From assembly GCF_013004595.1 (NCBI RefSeq), contig NZ_JABEMC010000004.1:218658-282657 (forward strand): a DNA stretch of 64,000 bases. The letters run 5' to 3'. This document shows positions 16,201 through 25,311 of the stretch, one piece after another (positions within the stretch are counted from its first letter, which is position 1; every line of letters begins with the position of its first letter). Both the position numbers and the translations under genes were made by a program. The notes under the pieces are model-generated. The model saw only the letters and a program-made list of their open reading frames with translations. It did not search any database and was not told where the DNA came from. The DNA comes from Brevibacterium luteolum (GTDB lineage: Bacteria; Actinomycetota; Actinomycetes; Actinomycetales; Brevibacteriaceae).

Positions 16201-19200
16201 GTGCATGCACCGCAGTTCCCGGGAGCGCACCTCGCTGCCCCTGAACGCACGCTCATCGACATCCTCATCGACGTCGCAGCCCAGCACCCGGAAGCACCAG
16301 CCCTTGACGACGGTGTGCGCTCCATCAGCTACACCCAGCTGCTGGAGGCGATGCGCGACTTCGGCCACCAGCTCCACGCCGCCGGTGTCGGCCCCGGCGA
16401 CAAGGTCGGCGTGCGCGTCCCCTCAGGCACCCTCGACCTCTACATTGCGATCCTCTCGACCCTCATGATCGGCGCAGCCTACGTCCCCGTCGACGTCGAC
16501 GACCCGGATGAGCGGGCCGCCACCGTGTTCTCCGAAGCCGCCGTCACTGCGATCGTCACCGCCGGGCTGCAGATCGAGTCGCGCCGCGACCCCGCGACCG
16601 AGGCGGTGCCCGCCCTGCGTGCCCCGGAGCCTGATGATGACTGCTGGGTGATCTTCACCTCCGGTTCGACCGGCAAACCCAAAGGCGTGGCCGTCACCCA
16701 CCGCTCAGCTGCCGCCTTCGTCGACGCCGAAGCGCGGATCTTCTGCCAAGACGAGCCGATCGGCCCCGGCGACCGGGTGCTCGCAGGCCTCTCGGTGGCC
16801 TTCGATGCCAGCTGCGAGGAGATGTGGCTGGCCTGGGCGCACGGTGCCTGTCTCGTGCCCGCCCCGCGCGCACTTGTGAAGTCCGGCATGGATCTCGGCC
16901 CCTGGCTGGCCGGCCGGCGCATCAGCATCGTCTCGACCGTGCCCACCCTGGCGGCCCTGTGGCCGGCCGAGACGCTTGAAAGCGTCCGGCTGCTCATCTT
17001 CGGCGGCGAGGCCTGCCCACCGGAGCTCGCCCAGCGGCTGTCCGATGGCACCCGCGAGGTGTGGAACACCTATGGGCCGACCGAGGCGACCGTCGTCGCC
17101 TGCGCCGCCCCGCTCGGCGGGCCCGGTCCGGTGCGCATCGGCCTGCCGCTCGACGGCTGGGACCTCGCCATCGTCGACTCCGAGGGCATCCCGGTTGCCG
17201 AAGGCGAGACCGGTGAGCTCATCATCGGCGGCGTCGGCCTGGCCCGCTACCTCGACCCGGCCAAGGATGCCGAGAAGTACGCACCCATGCCCACCCTCGG
17301 CTGGCAGCGCGCCTACCGCTCCGGCGACCTCGTCGTCAACGACCCGGACGGGCTGCTGTTCGTCGGCCGCGCCGATGAGCAGATCAAGCTCGGCGGCCGC
17401 CGCATCGAACTCGGTGAGATCGACGCCGCCCTCCAGGCGCTGCCCGGTGTCGCCGGCGGAGCTGCCGCAGTCAAGGACACCCCGGCTGGCACCCAGCTGC
17501 TCATCGGCTATCTCGCTCCAGCCGACACCTCGGCGCCGGCGCCCCTGACCGGCTGGGAGGCACAGCTGCGCGAGGTGCTGCCACCGGCGCTCGTCCCCCG
17601 CCTGGCGGTCGTCGACAGGCTGCCGACGAAGACCTCGGGCAAGGTCGACCGCAATGCTCTGCCGTGGCCGTTGGAGGAGATCCTCGATGACGACTCCGGG
17701 GAGGCCGTGCCCGAGGAGGCCGCCTGGATCGCCGAGCAGTGGCAGGCCGTCCTCGGCGGCCGGCCCGGCATGGACACCGACTTCTTCACCGCCGGCGGCG
17801 GCTCGCTGGCTGCCGCCCAGCTCGTCTCCCGACTGCGCGCCCGCCACACCTCGATCACCGTCGGCGATGTCTACTCCCGGCCGCGCTTCGGTGCACTGGC
17901 CGAACTCTGCCTGGGCGAAGAGGGCGCCGCCAGCCCCGTCGCCGGCCGGCACCGGGACGTCACCCGCACCCGCCGGTCGATGCAGTGGCTGCAGACCCTG
18001 CTCGGCATGCTGCTGCACATCCTGGCCGGCATGCGCTGGGTCGTCCTCGTCATGGGCGGTGCCAACCTCGCCGCCTGGCAGGGCGCTCCGCTCATCACCA
18101 CCCCGTGGTGGCTCATCATCGCCCTGTGGCTCGTGTTCGTCTCCGGCTGGGGCCGGATGCTCGTCTCGGCTCTCGCCGCCCGCGCCCTCATGGCAGGTGT
18201 GAAACCCGGGGTGTATCCGCGTTCGGGCAGCGTGCACCTGAGGCTCTGGCTGGCCGAGAGCATCCAGGACCTCGCCGCCGCCGTCTCGGTCGCCAACGCC
18301 CCCTGGGTGACGTGGTATGCCCGGCTGCTGGGCAACAAGATCGGCCGCGACGTCGACATGCACACCATCCCGCCGGTCACCGGCCTGCTGACGATCGCCC
18401 GCGGTGCGGCCGTCGAACCCGAAGTCGACCTCAAGGGCTGGTGGGTCGACGGCGACCTGCTGCGCATCGGCACCATCGACATCGGCCGCGACGCCACCGT
18501 CGGGGCACGCTCAACACTCATGCCCGGCACCCGCATCGGCCAAGACGCCCACGTCGAACCCGGCTCCGCGGTGACCGGGAAGGTGCGCAAGAACCAGGTG
18601 TTCTCCGGCTCACCGGCCGTGCGCATCGGCAAGAAGAAGCGCACCTGGCCCGACCCGCCCGACCGGCGTGCGCGCACGCCATTCCTGTTCTACGCCCTCG
18701 GCTCCCAGCTGCACGCCCTCATCCCCTACATCGCACTCATCCCCGGGATCGCGCTCATGCTGGCACTCACCGGGCCCGAGGTGTTCGCCCAGCCGCTGAC
18801 GCTGCTCGCCTGGGCACCAGTACAGGCGCTCATCTGGTTCCTCACCACCGCACTGCTCGTCGTCGTCTCGGTGCGCACCTTAGCGATCGGGATGCGCGAG
18901 GGCCTGTTCCCGGTCCGGTCGATGATGGGCTTCAGGCTGTGGGCCACCGAGCGGATCCTCGATATGGCCCGCGACCTGCTCTTCCCGCTGTATGCCAGCC
19001 TGTTCACCCCGATCTGGCTGCGCATCCTGGGAGCGAAGGTCGGCCGCAACGTCGAAGTCTCCACCGTCCTGCTTGTGCCCTCGATGACGCAGATCGCCTC
19101 CGGGGCGTTCCTGGCCGATGACACGATGGTCGCCTCCTATGAGCTCGGCCACGGCTGGATGCGCATCGGCCGGGCCAAGGTCGGCAAACGCGCCTTCCTC

Positions 19201-20193
19201 GGCAACTCCGGCATCGCCGCAGCCGGACGCCGCGTGCCGAAGAACGCGCTTGTCGCCGTGCTCTCAGCCGCACCGATCAAGGCTAAGAAGGGCAGCTCGT
19301 GGATCGGCTCCCCGCCGGTCGAGCTGCGCCGCAGCGAAGTTGATGCCGATGAGGCCCTGACCTACAACCCGCCTGTCCGCCTCAAGGTCGCCCGCGGCTG
19401 CTGGGAAGTGCTGCGCGGCCTGTCCGTCATCACCGCAGGCCTGCTCATCACCGGGCTGCTCATCACGCTCTACGGACTGCTCGCAGCCGGTGCCGCACTC
19501 GCCGAGGCGACCGGCGCCTCGGCAGCGGTGCTGGCACCCCTGACGCTCGTCATCGGCTCCGGTGTCGTCATGATGGCCACCGGAGCTGTGGCCGCCGGGG
19601 TCGCGGTCATCGTCAAGTGGATCTTCGTCGGCCGCACCGGGCCGAGCGAGCATCCGCTGTGGTCGAGCTTCATCTGGCGCAACGAGGTCGCCGACTGCTT
19701 CGTCGAGCTCATCGCCGCCCCGTGGTTCGCCCGAACCGCCGTCGGCACCCCGGCACTCGTGTGGTTCCTGCGCGCCCTCGGCGCCAAGATCGGCCACGGC
19801 GTGTGGTGTGAGACCTACTGGCTGCCTGAGGCCGACCTCGTGACACTGTCCGACAACTCCACAGTCAACCGCGGCTGTGTCGTCCAGACCCACCTGTTCC
19901 ACGACCGGGTGATGTCCCTGGACACCGTCACCCTCGATGCGGGTGCCACACTCGGGCCCAACAGCGTCATCCTGCCAGCGGCCAGGATCGGCCAGGCCGC
20001 CACCGTCGGGCCGACCTCGCTGGTCATGCGCGGGGAGTTCGTGCCCCCGCACGCCTACTTCTCCGGCAACCCCGTCGTCCCGTGGATCGACGCCCCGCCC
20101 CTGCCGGAGACCCCGCACCGGCCCGAACCGGCCGGCACAGAACGCACCACCTGCCCACCTGAGACCCCGACCGATTCCGAGGACACCCGTTGA
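16201..20193 (+). CDS. Pls/PosA-type non-ribosomal peptide synthetase with membrane hexapeptide-repeat domains
   Basis: 1330 residues. Residues 1-510 form an adenylation domain with all core motifs: FTSGSTGKPKG, FDASCEEMW, NTYGPTEAT, YRSGDL, GRADEQIKLGGRRIE and PTKTSGKVDRNAL. A carrier domain follows, with phosphopantetheine Ser535 in TAGGGSLAA. There is no condensation or thioesterase domain. The C-terminal 740 residues contain three repeats of paired membrane helices plus hexapeptide (left-handed beta helix) segments, at about 700-810, 930-1050 and 1190-1300. This plan and length match epsilon-poly-L-lysine synthetase (about 1319 residues), so a homopolymer of a basic amino acid is plausible, but the substrate is not proven. 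The GTG start has GGAGG 12 bases upstream. The stop overlaps the M1 peptidase start (TTGA). Confidence 0.9.
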   Translation: MHAPQFPGAHLAAPERTLIDILIDVAAQHPEAPALDDGVRSISYTQLLEAMRDFGHQLHAAGVGPGDKVGVRVPSGTLDLYIAILSTLMIGAAYVPVDVDDPDERAATVFSEAAVTAIVTAGLQIESRRDPATEAVPALRAPEPDDDCWVIFTSGSTGKPKGVAVTHRSAAAFVDAEARIFCQDEPIGPGDRVLAGLSVAFDASCEEMWLAWAHGACLVPAPRALVKSGMDLGPWLAGRRISIVSTVPTLAALWPAETLESVRLLIFGGEACPPELAQRLSDGTREVWNTYGPTEATVVACAAPLGGPGPVRIGLPLDGWDLAIVDSEGIPVAEGETGELIIGGVGLARYLDPAKDAEKYAPMPTLGWQRAYRSGDLVVNDPDGLLFVGRADEQIKLGGRRIELGEIDAALQALPGVAGGAAAVKDTPAGTQLLIGYLAPADTSAPAPLTGWEAQLREVLPPALVPRLAVVDRLPTKTSGKVDRNALPWPLEEILDDDSGEAVPEEAAWIAEQWQAVLGGRPGMDTDFFTAGGGSLAAAQLVSRLRARHTSITVGDVYSRPRFGALAELCLGEEGAASPVAGRHRDVTRTRRSMQWLQTLLGMLLHILAGMRWVVLVMGGANLAAWQGAPLITTPWWLIIALWLVFVSGWGRMLVSALAARALMAGVKPGVYPRSGSVHLRLWLAESIQDLAAAVSVANAPWVTWYARLLGNKIGRDVDMHTIPPVTGLLTIARGAAVEPEVDLKGWWVDGDLLRIGTIDIGRDATVGARSTLMPGTRIGQDAHVEPGSAVTGKVRKNQVFSGSPAVRIGKKKRTWPDPPDRRARTPFLFYALGSQLHALIPYIALIPGIALMLALTGPEVFAQPLTLLAWAPVQALIWFLTTALLVVVSVRTLAIGMREGLFPVRSMMGFRLWATERILDMARDLLFPLYASLFTPIWLRILGAKVGRNVEVSTVLLVPSMTQIASGAFLADDTMVASYELGHGWMRIGRAKVGKRAFLGNSGIAAAGRRVPKNALVAVLSAAPIKAKKGSSWIGSPPVELRRSEVDADEALTYNPPVRLKVARGCWEVLRGLSVITAGLLITGLLITLYGLLAAGAALAEATGASAAVLAPLTLVIGSGVVMMATGAVAAGVAVIVKWIFVGRTGPSEHPLWSSFIWRNEVADCFVELIAAPWFARTAVGTPALVWFLRALGAKIGHGVWCETYWLPEADLVTLSDNSTVNRGCVVQTHLFHDRVMSLDTVTLDAGATLGPNSVILPAARIGQAATVGPTSLVMRGEFVPPHAYFSGNPVVPWIDAPPLPETPHRPEPAGTERTTCPPETPTDSEDTR

Positions 20194-21497
20194 CCGCTGT
20201 CGACTCCTACACACCTGACTCCGGCACCACCATGCTGCGGGTCGAGCACTACGACCTCACGCTCGACTACCGCATCGCCCCCAACCGGCTCGCCGGCCAT
20301 GCGCGGCTGCGGGTCCGCCTGCTGGAGGACAGCAGCGCCTTCGAACTCGACCTGGCCGGCCTGCAGGTGTCCAAGGCGATCGTCGACGGCACCCGCGCCC
20401 GGTGGCGGCAGCGCGGCCGCAAGCTCATCGTCCAGCCCCGCCGGGCCTATCAGCGCGGCAGCCTGGCCACCGTCGAGATCTCCTATGCCGGCAATCCGCA
20501 GCCGGCGATGGGCATGTGGGGTGATGTCGGCTGGGAGGAGCTGACCGACGGGGTGCTCGTCGCCGGTCAGCCCAACGGGGCGGCCACCTGGTTCCCGTGC
20601 AACGACCACCCTTCGAACAAGGCCGACTTCCGCATCTCTGTCCTCGTCGAATCGCCCTACACGGTCATCTCCAACGGCCGGCTCGTGAGCACCTCCCGCA
20701 AGGCCGGGCGCACCCGCTGGGTGTGGGAGTCCCAGGCGCCGCTGGCCCCGTACCTGGCGACCGTGCAGATCGGGCAGTACGAGACGACCGAGCTGGCACC
20801 GGCCCAGCGGCCGGGCCCGGTGCCGATGAGCATCGCCTGCTCACGCGGACTCCGGGAGCGCGCCCAGCGTGCCCTGAGCAAGCAGCACGACATGATGCGC
20901 ATCTTCAGCGACTGGTTCGGCCCGTATCCCTTCGAGCACTACGGCGTCGTCATCACCGATGACGTGCTCGAGATCCCGCTGGAGTCCCAGCCACTGTCGA
21001 TCCTGGGACCGAACCACCTGGCCGCGACCTGGGAAGCCGAACGGCTCGTCGCCCACGAGATGGCCCACCAGTGGTTCGGCAATTCGCTCACCCTCACCCA
21101 CTGGTCGGACATCTGGCTCAATGAGGGCTTCGCCTGCTACTCCGAATGGCTGTGGGCCCAGGCCGCCGGGCGCGGTCGCACCGATGAGCTCGCCCGCATC
21201 CACTGGGATCTGCTCGAGCGCCAGCGCCAGGATCTGGTGCTGGCCGACCCAGGCCCAGCCGAGATGTTCGATGATCGGATCTATAAGCGCGGGGCGCTGA
21301 CACTGCACGCCCTGAGGCTGCACATCGGCGATGAGTGGTTCCGGCGGCTGCTGCGCGGCTGGACGCAGCGCTACCGGCACGGCTACGTCACGACCGCCGA
21401 CTTCCTCGCCCTCGCAGCAGAGGTCACCGGCTCCTCGGTCGCGCCGATCGTCGACCCGTGGCTGTACGAGGAGAAGCTGCCGCTGCTGCCGAACTGA
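20190..21497 (+). CDS. M1-family zinc aminopeptidase
   Basis: This 435-residue metallopeptidase has the zinc site HEMAH (His289, Glu290, His293) and the third ligand Glu312 in NEGFACYSEW. The N-terminal beta-sandwich domain and the exopeptidase-type GxMxN-like region near GVLVAGQPNGAATWF are recognisable. It ends after the catalytic domain, so it lacks the long C-terminal domain of PepN. No signal peptide is seen. TTG start overlaps the synthetase stop, so it is coupled to it. Streptomyces makers of epsilon-poly-lysine carry a zinc aminopeptidase (Pld) that degrades the polymer. A similar degrading or self-protection role is inferred here. Confidence 0.9.
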   Translation: MTAVDSYTPDSGTTMLRVEHYDLTLDYRIAPNRLAGHARLRVRLLEDSSAFELDLAGLQVSKAIVDGTRARWRQRGRKLIVQPRRAYQRGSLATVEISYAGNPQPAMGMWGDVGWEELTDGVLVAGQPNGAATWFPCNDHPSNKADFRISVLVESPYTVISNGRLVSTSRKAGRTRWVWESQAPLAPYLATVQIGQYETTELAPAQRPGPVPMSIACSRGLRERAQRALSKQHDMMRIFSDWFGPYPFEHYGVVITDDVLEIPLESQPLSILGPNHLAATWEAERLVAHEMAHQWFGNSLTLTHWSDIWLNEGFACYSEWLWAQAAGRGRTDELARIHWDLLERQRQDLVLADPGPAEMFDDRIYKRGALTLHALRLHIGDEWFRRLLRGWTQRYRHGYVTTADFLALAAEVTGSSVAPIVDPWLYEEKLPLLPN

Positions 21498-21533
21498 CCG
21501 GCCCCCCGCCGCACGCGCTGGCAGGTTGTGGGC

Positions 21534-22028
21534 TCAGAGCTGTTTGAGCATGACATCGCCGTCGCCGGAGCGGCCGATGTTGGAGAATCCGAGCTGAGTG
21601 TAGAGGTGCTTGGACATGTTCCCGTCGGACACCGACAGGCTGACCGCCGAATATCCGGACACAGCCGCGAGCCGGCACAGCGTGTGCAGCAGCTGGCGGC
21701 CAGCGCCCTTGGCCTGGAAATCCGGTTTCACGGCGATGGACACCTCGGGAATGTCATCGGCCACCCAGCCGTAGCCAGGCGGATCGCTCAGCAGCCGGCA
21801 CCAGGCCGCACCGACCGGCTGGTTCTCCTCGTCCCAGGCGATGACGGCGATGTCGCCGTCGCGGCCCCAGCCGTCGATGTAGGCGGAGAGCTGGTCGTCG
21901 GCTTCGATGACTGAGGCATCGAGCTCAGGGGCGCCGGGCGACCAATTGATGCACTGCAGCAGGAAGGGCAGCAGCAGCTCGCGTGCTTCTGCCGGCATGC
22001 GGTCTGCTGGCAGCGGTGTGATGTGCAT
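21534..22028 (-). CDS. GNAT-family N-acetyltransferase
   Basis: 164 residues with the GNAT fold. The acetyl-CoA loop is recognisable in VSIAVKPDFQAKGAGRQLLHTL (motif A, Q/RxxGxG/A), and LYTQLGFSNIGR is the motif B end. The substrate is unknown. The ATG at 22028 has a GAGAGGA ribosome site. It converges with the M1 peptidase gene and lies 76 bases downstream of the MATE exporter, so it could share that transcript. Confidence 0.85.
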   Translation of the reverse strand: MHITPLPADRMPAEARELLLPFLLQCINWSPGAPELDASVIEADDQLSAYIDGWGRDGDIAVIAWDEENQPVGAAWCRLLSDPPGYGWVADDIPEVSIAVKPDFQAKGAGRQLLHTLCRLAAVSGYSAVSLSVSDGNMSKHLYTQLGFSNIGRSGDGDVMLKQL

Positions 22029-22104
22029 GGGTGTCCTCTCCGTCTTCGGCCTCCACCAGCGTAATCGCAGTCAGCACGAAGTCTGTGCAGATTCCGCCTG
22101 CTGA

Positions 22105-23478
22105 TCAGGAGCGTCCGGCAACCGCCTCGGCGCGGCGGATCCAGGCGTCGTTGCGGACCCGGAAGCCCAGGCCGATTGCGCGCAGGGCGACAAAGCCGAT
22201 GCCGAAGCAGGCCCACAGCACCGTCACCGTCGGCCACTGGGTGTAGATGAGCGCGAGGATGCCACAGTAGCCGAGGAAGGCGGCCAGCTGCGCGAAAGCG
22301 AGATAGCGGGCGTCTTCAGCACCCATGAGCACGCCGTCGAGGGTGAAGACGTACCCGGCGATCGGCATGCTGATGGCCAGCACGATGACAAGCGGGGTCA
22401 GCAGGCCGCGCACCTCCGGATCGGAGGTGAACACGAACCCGATGAGCGGTGAGACAGCGGCGAGGATGATGCCGACGAGGACGCCGAAGCCGATCCCCCA
22501 CTGGATGAGCCGCCGGTTGATCGCAGCCACCCGTTCGCGGTTGCGGTAGCCCAGCTGCAGGCCGATCATCGCCTGCCCGGCGATGGCGAGCGCGTCGAGG
22601 ACGAGGGCCAGGGAGTTGAACAGCGTCTGGATGATCTGGATCGCGGCCAGCTGGACGGTGCCCAGACTGGTGGCGAGCACGATGAGGACGATCATCGCTC
22701 CGCGCAGGGACATATTGCGCATGAGCAGCCAGCCCGACGTGCGGGCTGAGGCGAGCACTCCGGACCAGTCCGGGCGAATCGGTGCGTGATGGCGGCGGGC
22801 GGCACGCACGGCGATGACGAGGTAGATCGAGCACATCCCGACATGCGCCATGACTGAGCCGAGTGCGGAGCCGGCCACGCCCATGCCGAGGCCGTAGATG
22901 AACAGCGCATTGAGACCGATGTTGGCGAGGAACCCGCCGACGGCGACGTAGAGCGGGGTCTTGGTGTCCTGCAGTCCGCGCAGCAGCCCGGTGGCGGCAA
23001 TGACGGTGAGCATGAACGGCAGTCCCCACCAGGAGATCGCAAGATACGCATGGGCGCCGGCTGCCACCTCGGGAGCGGGGTTGAACCAGCTGATCGGCAG
23101 CTGAAGCAGCGGCAGTCCTGCTGCCAGCAGGATGAGCGAAGTCAGCAGCGCCAGCCAGATGCCGTCGAAGCCGGCGCCGATCGCTGCCGGGGTGTTGCCT
23201 TCGCCGAGTCTGCGGGCGACCCGCGGAGTGGTGGCGTAGGCGAGGAAGATCATGAGGCCGAGCACCGTCTGGATGATCGTCGAGGCGATCGCCAGCGCAC
23301 CCAGCGATGCCGGTCCCAGGTGGCCGACCATCGCGGTGTCGGCGAGCAGGAAGACCGGCTCGGCGGCCAGCGCTCCGAGTGCCGGCAGCGCGAGGGCGAG
23401 GATCTCCTTGTCGAGGAAGCGGTTGCGGGTGGTGATCGGTGGGGCCTTTCGACGGGCGGTGGGGCTCGGACATGCCAA
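22105..23478 (-). CDS. MATE-family multidrug/metabolite exporter
   Basis: About 457 residues and 12 membrane helices, in two six-helix halves typical of MATE (DinF/NorM) exporters. The N-terminal signature FLDKEILALALPALGALAAEPVFLLADTAMVGHLG and the second-half VLDALAIAGQAMIGLQLGYRN are clear. It should export cationic compounds using Na+ or H+. The start is uncertain: no ATG or GTG lies downstream of a strong hairpin (23477-23508). ATGs at 23514 and 23499 lie before and inside the hairpin, a TTG at 23478 touches its edge, and an ATC at 23436 has AAAGG 8 bases upstream. I give the TTG as a compromise. Confidence 0.87.
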   Translation of the reverse strand: MACPSPTARRKAPPITTRNRFLDKEILALALPALGALAAEPVFLLADTAMVGHLGPASLGALAIASTIIQTVLGLMIFLAYATTPRVARRLGEGNTPAAIGAGFDGIWLALLTSLILLAAGLPLLQLPISWFNPAPEVAAGAHAYLAISWWGLPFMLTVIAATGLLRGLQDTKTPLYVAVGGFLANIGLNALFIYGLGMGVAGSALGSVMAHVGMCSIYLVIAVRAARRHHAPIRPDWSGVLASARTSGWLLMRNMSLRGAMIVLIVLATSLGTVQLAAIQIIQTLFNSLALVLDALAIAGQAMIGLQLGYRNRERVAAINRRLIQWGIGFGVLVGIILAAVSPLIGFVFTSDPEVRGLLTPLVIVLAISMPIAGYVFTLDGVLMGAEDARYLAFAQLAAFLGYCGILALIYTQWPTVTVLWACFGIGFVALRAIGLGFRVRNDAWIRRAEAVAGRS

Positions 23479-23508
23479 GAGGCGGATGCCGGGTGGCATC
23501 CGCCTCTT
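23477..23508 (-). terminator. Strong hairpin between acyl-CoA ligase and MATE genes
   Basis: A perfect 14-bp stem (AAGAGGCGGATGCC/GGCATCCGCCTCTT) with a 4-base loop starts 46 bases after the acyl-CoA ligase stop. It is the end of the acyl-CoA operon on the minus strand. The frame of the MATE gene is open through it, which complicates that gene's start. Confidence 0.75.
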
Positions 23509-23554
23509 GATCATAGTCCCGCAGGTGTGTGCGGGAGCGGTTCGAGACTGTGAC

Positions 23555-25228
23555 TCAGCTCGCCTCGCTGGAGGCCTGCTCGGCTCCGATGCGGCGCATC
23601 TCGCGGCGCAGGATCTTGCCCGAGGCGGTCTTGGGCAGCGCTTCGATGAAGTTGACGTGGCGCGGGGCCTTGTAGGAGGCCAGGTGCTCACGGCAGTAGG
23701 CGACGAGTTCGTCCTCGGTGGCCTCAGCGCCGGGCTGGAGGCTGACGAAGGCGGTGACGGATTCGCCGCGGTACTCATCGGGCACGCCGACGACGGCGGC
23801 TTCGAGGACGGCCGGGTGGGTGTAGAGGACGTCTTCGACCTCGCGCGGCCAGACCTTGAAGCCGGCGGCGTTGATCATGTCCTTTTTGCGGTCGACGATG
23901 AACACCCAGCCGTCTTCGTCCATGAATCCGACGTCGCCGGTCTTGAGCTCCCCGTCGGGGATCTCCGAGGCCGAGGCGCCGGGGTTGTTGATGTACTGGC
24001 TGACGACCATCGGGCCGCGCACGCAGATCTCGCCGACCTCGCGGGGGCCGAGTTCGTTGCCCTCGTCGTCGAGGACGCGCACGACGGTGTCGGGCACCGG
24101 CAGTCCGCAGGACAGGTTGCCGCTGTCGGGGTCGACTGGGGCGCGCATGCCCGGCGGGACGACGACGCACTGGGCGGTCGTCTCGGTCAGTCCGTAGCCC
24201 TGGCCGATGTAGTGGCCGGTGCGCTCCTCGAACTTCCGCACGATCGCATCGGGCAACGGCGCGCCGCCGGACATGAGCGACTTGAAGGAGTCGAAGGCGT
24301 CGGTGTCGAAGGTCGGGTGTGCCAGCAGCGCCATGTACGCGGTGGCCGGGCCGGCCATGTACTGCGGCTTCTCGCGGCGGAAGATCTCCAGGGTGCTGGC
24401 CGGTTCGAACCGGTAGTTCATCGCCAGGGCCGCGCCTATGGCGACAGAGGCGATGAACTGGCAGACGAAGCCGGTGATGTGGAAGACCGGTGCGAGGGTG
24501 AAGATGACGTCGTTTTCGTCCAGACCCTGGTGGATGCCCAGGGACAGGGAGTTGACGCTGACACCGCGGTGGGTCACCGCCGCGCCCTTCGACCGGCCGG
24601 AGGTGCCGGAGGTGTAGCCGATGATCGCGGTGTCATCGGGGCTGAGCTCAGGGGCGGGCACCGAGCGGCCCTCGTTGGCCTTGACGACGTCGAGGAGCTC
24701 TTCGCAGCCGGTGTCGTAGTGGTCGGCGAAGATCCCGAAGATGCGCTCATCGTTCGTCGTCTGGAAGTCGGTGTCCTGACACGTGAGCACCCATTCGAGG
24801 TCCTGGCTGTAGTTCTTGACCCGGTCGAGGTAGGCCGCAGCGGAGACGACGAGGCCGCGGATGCCGGAGTCGGCGAAGATGTGGCTGAGCTCGTCGCGGT
24901 ACATCGGGTTGAGCGGCACCGGGATCGCACCGACCTTCCACGCCCCGAACACGGCGATGTGGTAGTGCGGGGTGTTCTGCAGGTACACGCCGATCCGGTC
25001 GCCCTTGCCGATGCCCTTGTCGGTCAGCCAGGTGGCGTAGGCGTCGGTCTGCCGATCGACCTCGGCCCATGTCGGTTCGTAGCCGAAGTAGGTGATGGCG
25101 CGGCGGTTGGGGAACTTCTCGACCGTCTCGCGCAGCAGCGCGTCACCGGTGGTGTGCGGGACGGGCTCATTGAGCTGGGACAGGTGGCTGTAGGTCTTGA
25201 GCCAGGGGCGGGTCTCCGAAATGCTCAT
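23555..25228 (-). CDS. Acyl-CoA ligase (AMP-forming), long-chain type
   Basis: 557 residues of the ANL superfamily. Motifs in order: TSGTSGRSKGAAVTH (ATP P-loop), GYGLTETTAQ, GDVGFMDEDGWVFIVDRKKDMINAAGFKVWPRE and the catalytic Lys in KTASGKILRREM. It activates a carboxylic acid, most likely a medium- or long-chain fatty acid, to its CoA thioester through an acyl-AMP. The ATG at 25228 has GAGGAGA 4-5 bases upstream; an earlier in-frame ATG at 25249 precedes that ribosome site and is unlikely. It is the last gene of the acyl-CoA operon. Confidence 0.92.
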   Translation of the reverse strand: MSISETRPWLKTYSHLSQLNEPVPHTTGDALLRETVEKFPNRRAITYFGYEPTWAEVDRQTDAYATWLTDKGIGKGDRIGVYLQNTPHYHIAVFGAWKVGAIPVPLNPMYRDELSHIFADSGIRGLVVSAAAYLDRVKNYSQDLEWVLTCQDTDFQTTNDERIFGIFADHYDTGCEELLDVVKANEGRSVPAPELSPDDTAIIGYTSGTSGRSKGAAVTHRGVSVNSLSLGIHQGLDENDVIFTLAPVFHITGFVCQFIASVAIGAALAMNYRFEPASTLEIFRREKPQYMAGPATAYMALLAHPTFDTDAFDSFKSLMSGGAPLPDAIVRKFEERTGHYIGQGYGLTETTAQCVVVPPGMRAPVDPDSGNLSCGLPVPDTVVRVLDDEGNELGPREVGEICVRGPMVVSQYINNPGASASEIPDGELKTGDVGFMDEDGWVFIVDRKKDMINAAGFKVWPREVEDVLYTHPAVLEAAVVGVPDEYRGESVTAFVSLQPGAEATEDELVAYCREHLASYKAPRHVNFIEALPKTASGKILRREMRRIGAEQASSEAS

Positions 25229-25311
25229 CGTCTCTCCTCGGATCGTCATGTTCGGAATTCGGGGTGTGCCCGGCGGTCAGCGGTGACCGCCGGGCGCAGG
25301 CCGGCTGATGA

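Noticed and set aside
16705..18363. Open frame of 552 codons on the minus strand
   Set aside because: Opposite the adenylation domain of the Pls-like gene; no domain motifs and codon bias of an antisense frame.
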